Positions 13,922 through 22,012 of a stretch of 27,590 nucleotides of DNA are shown in pieces. Position numbers and translations under genes: made by a program. Below the pieces are notes generated by a model. The model was not told the DNA's origin. It made no database searches and saw only the letters and a list, made by a program, of their open reading frames with translations. The DNA lies in NCBI GenBank assembly GCA_031421855.1, contig JANOPN010000206.1, positions 1-27,590 of the forward strand, in the 5' to 3' direction. Within the stretch, counting starts at the first letter, position 1. Every line of letters starts with the position of its first letter. This stretch comes from JAAFHN01 sp031421855. Lineage in GTDB: Bacteria > Pseudomonadota > Gammaproteobacteria > Burkholderiales > Burkholderiaceae_C.

Positions 13922-15247
13922 ATGAGCCACATCATCACTTCCACCACCCAAGGCTTGCAGCGTCGCGGTTTCTTGGCTTCGGCTTCTGCAATGAGTTTGC
14001 TGGGCGTCAGCGCATGCGCGACGACGCAGTCGGCGAAAGTTGCAAGCATTCCGGCCAAGGCACGTGTGCTGGTCATTGGCGGCGGCTATGGCGGCGCAAC
14101 AGCCGCCAAATACGTGCGTTTGCTCAGCGACAACAAAATTGACGTGGTTCTCATCGAGCCCTCGGACGCGTTCGTGTCGTGCCCGATATCCAACCTCGTC
14201 GTCGGCGGCTCCAAATCGATCGCCGACGTCACCGTACCCTACACGGGCTTGAGCACCAATCACGGCGTGACCGTGGTCAAAGACATGGCGCAGTCCATCG
14301 ACACGGCTAAGAAGACCGTGACCTTAAAAGGCGGCGCGACCATCGGCTACGACAAGCTGGTGGTGTCACCCGGCATCGAGCTGATGATGGGTAGTGTCGA
14401 AGGCTTGGCTGCTGCGCACGCCGAAGGGCGCGTTTTGCAGGCTTGGAAAGCCGGCGCCGAGACCGTTGCACTGCGAAAGCAGCTCCAAGACATGCCAGAC
14501 GGCGGCACCTTCGCCATCACCATCCCCGAAGCCCCATACCGCTGCCCACCCGGCCCATATGAGCGTGCTTGCCAGGTGGCTTGGTACTTGAAAAACAACA
14601 AACCCAAAAGCAAGGTCTTGATTCTGGATGCCAACCCCGACGTGACATCCAAAGGCGCTTTATTCAAGGCCGTTTGGGCAAACAACTACAAAGGCATGGT
14701 CGAGTACCGGGGTCAACACAAAGCGGTCGCGATTGATGCCAAAGCGGGTTTGATCAAGTTCGAGGTGCAAGACGACGTGAAGGCCAATGTCCTCAACGTG
14801 CTGCCGTCCATGCGCGCTGGTTCAATTGCTGTCCAGTCGGGCCTGAGCAACATGGCCAATGGGCGCTGGGCCGGGGTGAACTACCAAACTTTCGAGTCGA
14901 CTGCGGCAAAGGACGTGTTCGTCATCGGTGACTCGATTCAAATCGCGCCAGCGATGCCCAAGAGTGGCCACATGGCCAACAGCCACGCCAAGGTCGCTGC
15001 GGCGGCCATCGTGGCTCAGCTGTCAGGCTGGGAAGTCAACCCCGCACCCATGCTCACCAATACCTGCTACAGCTTCATTGACGACAAAAGCGTGGTGCAT
15101 GTCGCCAGCGTACACTCGTACGTTGCCGCTGAGAAGACGTTCAAAACTGTTGCGGGTTCGGGCGGTTTGAGCCCCGGCCCAACCGAGCTTGAAGGCATTT
15201 ACGCGATGAACTGGGCGCGCAGCATCTGGTCTGACACGCTCGCGTGA
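13922..15247 (+). CDS. fccB: Flavocytochrome c sulfide dehydrogenase, flavoprotein subunit
   Basis: The 441-residue protein oxidises sulfide in the periplasm and passes electrons to cytochrome c. It starts with a Tat signal (RRGFLASASAM) ending near a Cys. VLVIGGGYGGATAAKYV (from about residue 49) is the FAD dinucleotide-binding fold. Cys87 in FVSCPISN fits the cysteine that holds FAD covalently in this family. Cys208 in APYRCPPGPYERA and Cys382 in NTCYSF match the redox-active disulfide pair. DVFVIGD is the second FAD contact. Being Tat-exported already folded agrees with a bound flavin. The upstream cytochrome is its natural partner. soxF is an alternative name when the pair sits in a sox cluster, which is not seen here. 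Confidence 0.88.
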   Translation: MSHIITSTTQGLQRRGFLASASAMSLLGVSACATTQSAKVASIPAKARVLVIGGGYGGATAAKYVRLLSDNKIDVVLIEPSDAFVSCPISNLVVGGSKSIADVTVPYTGLSTNHGVTVVKDMAQSIDTAKKTVTLKGGATIGYDKLVVSPGIELMMGSVEGLAAAHAEGRVLQAWKAGAETVALRKQLQDMPDGGTFAITIPEAPYRCPPGPYERACQVAWYLKNNKPKSKVLILDANPDVTSKGALFKAVWANNYKGMVEYRGQHKAVAIDAKAGLIKFEVQDDVKANVLNVLPSMRAGSIAVQSGLSNMANGRWAGVNYQTFESTAAKDVFVIGDSIQIAPAMPKSGHMANSHAKVAAAAIVAQLSGWEVNPAPMLTNTCYSFIDDKSVVHVASVHSYVAAEKTFKTVAGSGGLSPGPTELEGIYAMNWARSIWSDTLA

Positions 15248-15291
15248 GGCCGTCGCACGACCGCGACGGAGATTCTGTCACGTCGTCCCAT

Positions 15292-16626
15292 ATGCAATTA
15301 CCGCTTTGGCGGCTGTTGCAGTCCGTCGCGGCTGTCGTTGGGGCTAGCATGGAGGGCGACTCTTGGGCCGTGTCGCAAGTTCGGCTCAACCCGGACGAGC
15401 GGCCTGCCGTGCAAGCCATGGCGTTTCAGGTCTGGCGAAATTGGGGCCGCGCGCAAGCCATTCGCAAGTTGTTGGCACCCAAAAAGCCGCCCGCTGAGGT
15501 AGACGCGCTCTTGGGCAGCTCGCTTGCCTTGATTTGGAACCCGCAAACCGCGCCCTACGCCGCCCACACCTTGGTGAGCCAAGCCGTTGAGGCCGCCAAG
15601 CAGCAAGCTGCCACCGCCGGCCAAGCCGCATTCATCAACGCCGTGCTACGGCGGTTTTTGCGCGAGCAACCAGCGCTCATCGATGCCACCCAAAGCGACC
15701 CGGTCGCGGTTTTCAACCACCCTGCGTGGTGGCTCAAGCGGCTGCGCGTGGAGCATCCCAAACACTGGGAACAGATTGCTTTCGAAAATAACAACGCTGG
15801 GCCACTCACCGTGCGATTTTCAGAGGCTTTTAAGCCCTTGGTCTCCGATTCTATTGAGGTTGATGCTACTGTTTTAGGATCATGGCAGCAAGTCGGACGA
15901 CAAGCCTTCATTGCCCGGCCAGCCCGCCCGGTGCACTTGATGTCCGGATTTTCGCAAGGTCACTTCAGCGTTCAAGATGCCGCCGCTCAGCTCGCTGCGC
16001 CGCTCTTGCTCGATGGTTTAGACGCGAGCTTGCCACTGAGGATTTTGGACGCCTGCGCCGCCCCAGGCGGCAAAACGACCCATTTGTTGGAGCTCGCGCC
16101 CAATGCCCACGTCACCGCGCTGGACGTGAGTGCGGCGCGCTTGGGCCGAATCCTCGATAACCTGCGGCGTGTCGGTCAAACCGATGCGCGGCGCGTGAGC
16201 GTGCTGGTTGGCGACGCAGGCGAGCCAGAAGCTTGGTGGACGGGCGAGCAATTTGACGCCATCTTGATCGATGCACCCTGCACAGCCAGCGGCATTGTGC
16301 GCCGCCAGCCCGATGTGCGTTGGCTGCGTCGTGAGGCTGACTTGGTGCAGCTGGTGGTCACGCAAAAGCGGCTACTCAATTCGCTTTGGCCGCTGCTCAA
16401 ACCGGGTGGCCAGCTGGTGTTTTGCACGTGTTCGGTATTTCAAGCCGAGGGCGAGGGGCAGGTTGCGGCGTTTCAATCACGCAACAGCGATGCCAAACGC
16501 TTGGACGCACCAGGGCAACTGCTGCCACGCAGTGCCCCGATTGTTGAAGTCTTCAAAGACAATCCACCGGGTGACCACGATGGATTTTTTTACGCCCGCT
16601 TTGTCAAAGTTGCGCCACTGGCGTGA
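15292..16626 (+). CDS. rsmB: 16S rRNA (cytosine(967)-C(5))-methyltransferase RsmB
   Basis: The 444-residue protein has an N-terminal NusB-like helical domain (about residues 1-140, with PYAAHTLVSQAVEAAK and FINAVLRRFLRE) and a C-terminal SAM-dependent methyltransferase domain. DACAAPGGKTTHLLEL is the SAM site. DAPCTASGIVRRQPDVRW and FCTCSVFQAEGE contain the two cysteines used by RNA m5C methyltransferases. ATG 15292 gives the start MQLPLWRLLQ seen in related proteins. A GTG at 15244 overlapping the fccB stop (GTGA) would add 16 poorly conserved residues; neither start has a clear ribosome-binding site. It heads the conserved group rsmB-DUF4390-ntrY-ntrX. Confidence 0.92.
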   Translation: MQLPLWRLLQSVAAVVGASMEGDSWAVSQVRLNPDERPAVQAMAFQVWRNWGRAQAIRKLLAPKKPPAEVDALLGSSLALIWNPQTAPYAAHTLVSQAVEAAKQQAATAGQAAFINAVLRRFLREQPALIDATQSDPVAVFNHPAWWLKRLRVEHPKHWEQIAFENNNAGPLTVRFSEAFKPLVSDSIEVDATVLGSWQQVGRQAFIARPARPVHLMSGFSQGHFSVQDAAAQLAAPLLLDGLDASLPLRILDACAAPGGKTTHLLELAPNAHVTALDVSAARLGRILDNLRRVGQTDARRVSVLVGDAGEPEAWWTGEQFDAILIDAPCTASGIVRRQPDVRWLRREADLVQLVVTQKRLLNSLWPLLKPGGQLVFCTCSVFQAEGEGQVAAFQSRNSDAKRLDAPGQLLPRSAPIVEVFKDNPPGDHDGFFYARFVKVAPLA

Positions 16627-16645
16627 TGGGCTGCCGCATGGGTTG

Positions 16646-17221
16646 ATGCATCGGGCGCGATTTGCTCTGTTTTGTATTTTCGTGAGCTTGGTGTGGCCTG
16701 CTGCTGTTCAGGCCCAGCCCAGCGCCGCCGAGGTCGTGCAATTGCGTGCTGATCGGGGCGAAGATGGCATCATCGTTGCATCAAACGTCAAACTCGCTCT
16801 CCCTGCGGCCATTGAAGAGGCGCTTACCAAGGGTATTGCACTGCATTTTGTGGCCGACGTCGACATCACCCGAGACCGTTGGTATTGGAGTGACCAACGC
16901 GTCGTCAGTGCGTCTCGCACTTGGCGACTGGCCTTTCAACCGCTGTCTAGGCGGTGGCGGCTCACCGTGAGCTCCGGTGAGGCAGCACTCACCCAAAATT
17001 TCGAAACCCTGAATGAGGCCGTGACGACGATGTCACGGATTGGCCGCTGGCGCGTGGCCGAGCTGCAGGCGCTCGACCCCGATCAGCGCTACATGCTCAA
17101 CTTTCGGTTCAAGCTCGATGTGTCACAGTTGCCGCGTCCGTTTCAAATTGGCGTTGTCGGGCAAACCGAGTGGACCGTCGCGGCGAGTCGCTCCGTTCGC
17201 GTAGGAGCAAGCGCGCCATGA
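16646..17221 (+). CDS. Exported DUF4390 family protein
   Basis: The 191-residue protein begins with a clear signal peptide (MHRARFALFCIFVSLVWPAA, cleavage near VQAQ). A beta-rich domain follows with RDRWYWSDQRVVSASRTWRL, LSRRWRLT, and a C-terminal YMLNFRFKLDVSQLPRPFQI, typical of the DUF4390 family found beside ntrY in betaproteobacteria. Its function is unknown; an envelope location next to a membrane sensor kinase suggests a role in signal sensing, but that is inference. ATG 16646 is chosen because it starts the signal peptide. An in-frame ATG at 16580, inside rsmB, would add 22 residues. The stop overlaps the kinase start as ATGA, so the two are coupled. Confidence 0.8.
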   Translation: MHRARFALFCIFVSLVWPAAVQAQPSAAEVVQLRADRGEDGIIVASNVKLALPAAIEEALTKGIALHFVADVDITRDRWYWSDQRVVSASRTWRLAFQPLSRRWRLTVSSGEAALTQNFETLNEAVTTMSRIGRWRVAELQALDPDQRYMLNFRFKLDVSQLPRPFQIGVVGQTEWTVAASRSVRVGASAP

Positions 17222-19662
17222 CCCGCAACACGGCTAGCCTCAGCGACGTGGGCGTGAGGCAGGCTCGCACGGCTCACGACCAACGCGTCGCGGCATCCAT
17301 GACGCAAGGGGTTCGGTTCACCCTGTTCTTGGGCGCAACGGCCGTTGTCGCCATTGGCTTGGTACTCATGGTGTTGTTGACCCAAGCAACTCATAACCAA
17401 GCGCTTTACGAGCGGCAATACGAGCGGCTATTGGTCGTCAACGGCGTGGTGGCCTTGTTGCTTTTTGCGGTAATCATCTGGGTCGTGGTGCGGCTGATTT
17501 TGCGGCTACGCCGAGGCAAGTTCGGTAGCCGGCTGTTGGTCAAGATCGCACTCATCTTCGGCTTGGTTGGGTTTTTGCCGGGCGTGCTGATCTATTCGGT
17601 GTCATACCAATTTGTGTCGCGCTCAATTGAAAGCTGGTTTGATGTGCGGGTTGAGGCCGCGCTTGAGGCGGGCCTCAACTTGGGCCGCAGCTCGCTCGAT
17701 GCATCCGCCAACGAGATTCAGACCCGCGTTCGCTCAAGCGCTGCACAAGCCGATTGGCCAACCACCGTTGCCGGCTTGGAGCGGCTTCGCGAACAATTAG
17801 GCGCGCTCGATGTCTCGCTTTGGAGCTCGCAACAGCAACTACTGGCTAGCGCGGGGGGTAGCCGAATCGCCTTGTCCTTGGACCGGCCCAGCATCAGCAA
17901 AATGCGCCAAGCGCGCACTCAGCGAGTCAGCACGCAGCTCGACGGTTTGGATGAGCCGACCAGCGTCGCTACAACCGCCGCGGCCACAGGACCACTCGCC
18001 AGCCCGCCTCGGGTTCGCGTGGTTGCCGCCGTTCCCGATTCGCTCGGGCTAGGCATCGGCGACACCCGATTTTTGCAAGTCAGTGTGGCCTTGCCCCAAG
18101 CGGTTGCGAGTAACGCCTTGGCCGTTCAAGAAGCACATCGCGAATATCAAGAGCGCGCTTTGGCCCGCGACGGGCTTAAGCGCATGTACATCGGCACCTT
18201 GACGTTGAGTTTGTTTTTGGCAGTGTTTGGTGCCGTTTTACTCGCCGTTTTGCTGGGCAACCAGCTGGTGCGACCGCTGATCGTGCTGGCCGACGGCGTG
18301 AGCGAAGTCGCGCAGGGCGACCTGACTCCCAAAGCCGCCCTGCTGACGCGCGACGAACTCGGTGGGCTCACCCGCAGTTTTGCGCAAATGACCCAGCAAC
18401 TGCTCGACGCGCGCGAGCAAGTCACCCAATCAATGGCCCAAATAAGCCAAGCCGGCACTCGCTTGCAGACAATTTTGGACAACCAAACCGCCGCCGTCTT
18501 GGTGATCGGCTCTGACAACCGTTTGCAAAGCGTCAACCCCGCAGCGTCGCGAGTGTTGCGCGCCCCACTGGAGGCGTACCTAGGGCGAGCGATCGGCGAT
18601 GTTCCCGGACTGGCCGAGTTGCACGGGTTGGTTGCGGCGGAGTTCAGCGCCTTAGAACCACCCCGCGAGGCAACGGTTTCAGACATCGACCCTGGTGCAG
18701 ATGTCGATTCAGACAAAAATGACGGCCACGATCACTGGCAACGAGCCACCACCCTCGACATGGCGGGAACCAACGGCGAGTTCAAAACCAAAGGCGACCA
18801 TGGCGGCGCTAACGACAACACCACCGTTCACCTCATCGCGCGCGGCGCGTGGCTGCCCGCCGGGCAACGCCTGCTTGTGGTTGACGACATCACCGACATC
18901 GTGTCGGCGCAGCGCGCGCAAGCTTGGGGCGAAGTCGCTCGCCGGTTGGCCCATGAGATCAAAAATCCGCTCACGCCCATCCAGCTGTCGGCTGAGCGCC
19001 TAGGCCGAAAGCTTGACGGCAAATTAGATACCGCAGACACCTTGGTGCTGAATAAGTCGGTCAACACCATCGTGGACCAAGTCGATGCCATGAAGCGCTT
19101 GGTCAACGAGTTTCGAGACTATGGCCGCCTGCCGGCGGCCCGACTCGTGCCGTTGGACCTCAACGAGCTGGCCCGCGAGGTGCTTAGCCTGTACCCCGAG
19201 AGCCACGCCTTGGTGCCCATCATTGCCGAGCTTGACGATCAATGCCCGGTGATCGCCGCCGACGCGCAGCAACTGCGCCAGGTCATTCACAATTTGGTCC
19301 AAAACGCACAAGAATCATGCTTGGCTGCCAGCAGCTCCGATGGCCGCAACCGACATGTCTGGCTGAAGACCCAGCTGTCCAACTCGGGTCAAACCGCCCG
19401 CCTGATTGTTTTGGACGACGGACCCGGGTTTTCACAAACGCTGCTGCGCCGCGTGTTTGAGCCATACGTCACCACCAAACCCAAAGGCACGGGGCTGGGC
19501 TTGCCCGTCGTCAAGAAAATAGCCGACGACCACCACGCGCGAATCGAAGTCAACAACCGAATCCAAGATGGTCAAACCATCGGGGCCCAAGTGTCGGTAT
19601 CATTCGCAGTTGTCAATTTGCAACAATCCGCCGCGCTTTTGGGTCAAAATGCCTCGAAATAG
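17218..19662 (+). CDS. NtrY-like membrane sensor histidine kinase
   Basis: The 814-residue kinase has three N-terminal membrane helices (about residues 33-57, 70-95 and 108-131), a periplasmic region of about 190 residues, a fourth helix (322-347), and a HAMP linker (LVRPLIVLADGVSEVAQGDL). A PAS domain starts near 411, HisKA follows with the phospho-accepting His579 in RLAHEIKNPLTPIQLSAERL, and a HATPase domain has NLVQNAQES, DDGPGF and GTGLGLPVVKK. This is the NtrY layout, linked in relatives to nitrogen or redox control. The start overlaps the DUF4390 stop. The regulator begins 33 bases after its stop, giving a cognate pair. A poorly conserved acidic insert (about residues 490-540) separates PAS and HisKA. 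Confidence 0.9.
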   Translation: MTRNTASLSDVGVRQARTAHDQRVAASMTQGVRFTLFLGATAVVAIGLVLMVLLTQATHNQALYERQYERLLVVNGVVALLLFAVIIWVVVRLILRLRRGKFGSRLLVKIALIFGLVGFLPGVLIYSVSYQFVSRSIESWFDVRVEAALEAGLNLGRSSLDASANEIQTRVRSSAAQADWPTTVAGLERLREQLGALDVSLWSSQQQLLASAGGSRIALSLDRPSISKMRQARTQRVSTQLDGLDEPTSVATTAAATGPLASPPRVRVVAAVPDSLGLGIGDTRFLQVSVALPQAVASNALAVQEAHREYQERALARDGLKRMYIGTLTLSLFLAVFGAVLLAVLLGNQLVRPLIVLADGVSEVAQGDLTPKAALLTRDELGGLTRSFAQMTQQLLDAREQVTQSMAQISQAGTRLQTILDNQTAAVLVIGSDNRLQSVNPAASRVLRAPLEAYLGRAIGDVPGLAELHGLVAAEFSALEPPREATVSDIDPGADVDSDKNDGHDHWQRATTLDMAGTNGEFKTKGDHGGANDNTTVHLIARGAWLPAGQRLLVVDDITDIVSAQRAQAWGEVARRLAHEIKNPLTPIQLSAERLGRKLDGKLDTADTLVLNKSVNTIVDQVDAMKRLVNEFRDYGRLPAARLVPLDLNELAREVLSLYPESHALVPIIAELDDQCPVIAADAQQLRQVIHNLVQNAQESCLAASSSDGRNRHVWLKTQLSNSGQTARLIVLDDGPGFSQTLLRRVFEPYVTTKPKGTGLGLPVVKKIADDHHARIEVNNRIQDGQTIGAQVSVSFAVVNLQQSAALLGQNASK

Positions 19663-19695
19663 TTGGCGCCACACAACAAAATAAACGTACAGACC

Positions 19696-20412
19696 ATGGC
19701 AAACATACTTGTGGTGGATGACGAGCACGGCATTCGTGACTTGCTCTCAGAGATCCTCAACGACGAAGGGCACCAAGTCGAATTGGCCGAAAACGCCGCC
19801 CAGGCCCGTGCCGCGAGGCTGCGTGGTCAGCCTGACTTGGTTTTGCTCGACATTTGGATGCCCGACACCGACGGTGTCAGTTTGCTCAAAGAGTGGGCTG
19901 CAACCGGCACATTAACCATGCCCGTCATCATGATGAGCGGCCACGCCACCATCGAAACTGCTGTCGAGGCCACCAAAATTGGTGCTTTTGCCTACCTCGA
20001 AAAGCCGATCACCATGCAAAAGCTGCTCAAATCCGTCGAAGCCGGTTTGAATAAGCTCCAGATCAAAAAACCCGTTAGCCACGGGTTTGTCGTGCCTTCG
20101 CTAACCCGCTCAGTTGCACCCAGCAGCTCGCTTGGCGCGCCGTCGGAGCTCACGGTTGAGCACGCCATGATGGGCGGTACATCTCTGCCCACCATGAGCG
20201 ACATGGGGCCACAGTCGCACCAGCGCTTTGACCTTGATCGGCCGCTGCGCGAGTCTCGTGATGCGTTTGAAAAATCGTACTTCGAGTTTCACCTCGCCAA
20301 AGAAGGCGGCTCCATGACCCGTGTGGCCGAAAAAACCGGGCTTGAACGCACGCACCTGTACCGCAAACTCAAGCAGCTTGGCGTTGACCTCACCCGTGGC
20401 AAACGACTTTGA
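19696..20412 (+). CDS. NtrX-like response regulator lacking the AAA+ domain
   Basis: The 238-residue protein has a receiver domain (residues 1-122) with Asp8-Asp9, the phospho-acceptor Asp52 in VLLDIWMPD, MMSGH and the Lys of LEKP. A linker of about 65 residues rich in Ser and Pro follows. The C-terminus is a Fis-type helix-turn-helix (MTRVAEKTGLERTHLYRKLK). The sigma-54-activating AAA+ domain of NtrC/NtrX, with GAFTGA and Walker motifs, is absent. The layout therefore resembles RegA/PrrA more than classical NtrX, and it probably acts on sigma-70 promoters. ATG 19696 gives MANILVVDDEHGIRDLL; an upstream TTG at 19663 is unlikely. It is paired with the NtrY-like kinase. Confidence 0.88.
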   Translation: MANILVVDDEHGIRDLLSEILNDEGHQVELAENAAQARAARLRGQPDLVLLDIWMPDTDGVSLLKEWAATGTLTMPVIMMSGHATIETAVEATKIGAFAYLEKPITMQKLLKSVEAGLNKLQIKKPVSHGFVVPSLTRSVAPSSSLGAPSELTVEHAMMGGTSLPTMSDMGPQSHQRFDLDRPLRESRDAFEKSYFEFHLAKEGGSMTRVAEKTGLERTHLYRKLKQLGVDLTRGKRL

Positions 20413-20437
20413 CGATCTTGCTATAATCGAGATCGTC
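20411..20437 (+). promoter_or_regulatory. Extended -10 promoter of tRNA-Phe inside an inverted repeat
   Basis: TGCTATAAT (20419-20427) is a perfect extended -10 element 37 bases before tRNA-Phe. There is no good -35 at normal spacing, which extended -10 promoters can tolerate. GACGATCT (20411-20418) and AGATCGTC (20430-20437) are a perfect 8-bp inverted repeat placed symmetrically around the -10 hexamer, suggesting an operator or a melting-sensitive structure. Confidence 0.75.
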
Positions 20438-20463
20438 GCTCAGTAAACACCAATGAGTGAAAT

Positions 20464-20539
20464 GGCCCGGTAGCTCAGTTGGTAGAGCAGCGGATTGAAA
20501 ATCCGCGTGTCGGTGGTTCGATTCCGCCCCAGGCCACCA
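20464..20539 (+). tRNA. trnF: tRNA-Phe (anticodon GAA)
   Basis: A 76-nt cloverleaf has the anticodon GAA in loop TTGAAAA, T-loop TTCGATT and encoded 3' ACCA. The acceptor strands are GGCCCGG and CCAGGCC. Six pairs form and C5 faces A68, a mismatch not expected in this gene, where a G at that place would restore the pair. It has its own promoter and terminator. Confidence 0.95.
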
Positions 20540-20545
20540 GATTTG

Positions 20546-20583
20546 AACGCCTCAGCGCTTTTGCCCTGAGGCGTTTTGCTTTG
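20546..20583 (+). terminator. Intrinsic terminator of tRNA-Phe
   Basis: AACGCCTCAG (20546-20555) and CTGAGGCGTT (20566-20575) form a perfect 10-bp stem with a 10-nt loop, followed by TTGCTTTG. It starts 7 bases after the tRNA. Confidence 0.9.
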
Positions 20584-20621
20584 TGCTGTGAGTTAGTTGC
20601 TATGAATTTCGCAGCGCATGG

Positions 20622-20642
20622 CCCAATGAATTCGGCGACCAA
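20622..20642 (-). repeat. Half copy of the 40-bp repeat (copy D)
   Basis: On the minus strand this reads TTGGTCGCCGAATTCATTGG, matching the first half of copies A, B and C. The second half (TTTGTTGCTATTATT) is not recognisable. It lies between the tRNA-Phe terminator and the 3' end of the ArsS operon. Confidence 0.55.
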
Positions 20643-20676
20643 ACGCGGTTTTTGCCTAAAAATCGCTCAAAACACC

Positions 20677-21294
20677 TCACTGGGCGACTTGCAGTGCATC
20701 CGGCAGGTGTTGCAGGTCTTGGGGCTCGTCGATGTCGTGTAGCGGGCCAAATGAGGCTAGGGTCCAGCCTTGGCGCTCGATTCTGGCTTGGGTGATGGCT
20801 GCTACGCTGGATGTGCTCCACGGCATGTCGGTGAAGAGGTCTTCGCCGAATTGGGTCAAGCCCAGCGCGACATAGCCGCCGTCAAACGCTGCAATTAGCG
20901 CAGCTGAATGGTCGTGCAGTGCATTTGCTGCTGCCTTCAGGGTCTGGGCGTCCAGGCTTGGGCAGTCCGAGCCGATCAGGAGCAGGTGCTCACCACGCGC
21001 CAACGTTCGCCTTGCCGCATTGGCCATGCGTTGACCGAGGTCGCCGCTGCCTTGGTCACTCCATTCGAGCGCTGTTGGCAATGCCAATGTGGCCCAAACA
21101 GGATCTCGGGCGTTGGGTGCCGCGCAGAGCTCGACGGGGCCGACGCTGGCCTCAATCGCTTGGTGCGCGGTGTGCACGAGCATCCGGCTTGCGAGCGCGG
21201 CCGCGCCGCCTGCGCCGAGTTCGGGGATGAGCCGCGTTTTGCAAAACCCCGGTATCGGCGCCTTGGCAATGATGACGATTCGACAGCGTTTCAC
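20677..21294 (-). CDS. TIGR04282-like transferase (rSAM/selenodomain-associated transferase 1)
   Basis: The 205-residue protein begins (M)KRCRIVIIAKAPIPGFCKTR, the nucleotide-sugar-binding start of the DUF2064/TIGR04282 family. LLLIGSDCPSLDAQTL and AAFDGGYVALGL are further family signatures, and it ends near HDIDEPQDLQHL. It is predicted to be a cytosolic GT-A-fold glycosyl- or nucleotidyl-transferase; the substrate is not known. The start is GTG 21294, 3 bases after the previous gene's stop, with no clear ribosome-binding site, so it relies on coupling. It is the last gene of the ArsS operon. Its family is known to co-occur with ArsS-type radical SAM enzymes, and it may act on the arsenical ribose. 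Confidence 0.85.
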   Translation of the reverse strand: MKRCRIVIIAKAPIPGFCKTRLIPELGAGGAAALASRMLVHTAHQAIEASVGPVELCAAPNARDPVWATLALPTALEWSDQGSGDLGQRMANAARRTLARGEHLLLIGSDCPSLDAQTLKAAANALHDHSAALIAAFDGGYVALGLTQFGEDLFTDMPWSTSSVAAITQARIERQGWTLASFGPLHDIDEPQDLQHLPDALQVAQ

Positions 21295-21297
21295 TCG

Positions 21298-21975
21298 CTA
21301 TTGCTTTCTGTATTGTTTGGCCAAGTCGTTGGGGTCGGCTCCGCGCCAATAAGCCCAGCGCAGCCGCCACATGAGCCAAATGGTGCGCCACGCGCCGTAT
21401 TTGTCCCAGCGCCTGCCCGATGTTTGGACGCGTTGTTTGATGCATACCGGCGCTTGGACAAGGCGCAGGCGGTTGGTCAGCTCGATGTCTTCCATCAAGC
21501 CAATCGGCGCATAGCCGCCAAGCCGCTCAAAGGTGCTGCGCCGCACAAAAATCGCTTGGTCGCCGGTTGCCACCCCACTCAGGCGTGAGCGCAGGTTCAT
21601 CATCATGGCAACCATCGGCAACAGCGCTGATTTGCCCAGTATGTGCACGTCAAAACGCCCCCAACATGCGCCGGGTTGGCCAAGCGCTTGTTCAATCAAG
21701 TCCAATGCGCCGCTTGGCAAGGTGGTGTCGGCGTGCAAAAACACCAGCGTTTGAGCGCTTGATTTTGCTGCGCCGACATTCATCTGCGTTGCCCTACCCG
21801 GTGCGCTTTTGAACACGCTCAACCCCAAAGCCCGTGCCAAATCGGGCGTGTTGTCGGTGCTGCCACCGTCAACCAAGATGAGCTCAGCGCCTTGGTTTTT
21901 GAGTTCGTGTAACTGGGCCGCCAAAAGCGGCAAGTTGGCCGCTTCGTCCAAAAGCGGCACGATCACCGAGACCAT
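21298..21975 (-). CDS. TIGR04283-like glycosyltransferase (rSAM/selenodomain-associated transferase 2)
   Basis: The 225-residue protein is a family 2 (GT-A) glycosyltransferase. MVSVIVPLLDEAANL is the nucleotide-binding strand, ELILVDGGSTDNT the first acidic motif and FLHADTTLP the DxD-like metal site. GRFDVHI and GLMEDIELTNRLR follow, the latter carrying the probable catalytic acidic residues. TSGRRWDKYGAWRT near the C-terminus is a TIGR04283 feature. ATG 21975 gives the usual start; an in-frame TTG at 21993 would add six residues. It begins 37 bases after arsS and abuts the TIGR04282-like gene. It is a plausible enzyme for adding a sugar or aglycone to the product of ArsS. Confidence 0.87.
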   Translation of the reverse strand: MVSVIVPLLDEAANLPLLAAQLHELKNQGAELILVDGGSTDNTPDLARALGLSVFKSAPGRATQMNVGAAKSSAQTLVFLHADTTLPSGALDLIEQALGQPGACWGRFDVHILGKSALLPMVAMMMNLRSRLSGVATGDQAIFVRRSTFERLGGYAPIGLMEDIELTNRLRLVQAPVCIKQRVQTSGRRWDKYGAWRTIWLMWRLRWAYWRGADPNDLAKQYRKQ

Positions 21976-22012
21976 TACCGGGTCAGGCGTCAACGAATCA
22001 GTCGCCAGCGAA

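Noticed and set aside
13537..14142. Plus-strand frame of 201 codons overlapping the cytochrome and fccB
   Set aside because: It crosses the boundary of two real genes in another frame and shows Arg/Pro-rich translation typical of a shadow frame.
20409..20414. TTGACG as the -35 of the tRNA-Phe promoter
   Set aside because: It is only 7 bases from the -10 box, too close for a sigma-70 promoter; the extended -10 explains the promoter better.
20908..21588. Plus-strand open frame of 226 codons across the two transferase genes
   Set aside because: The minus-strand genes have clear family motifs; this frame has none and spans both.
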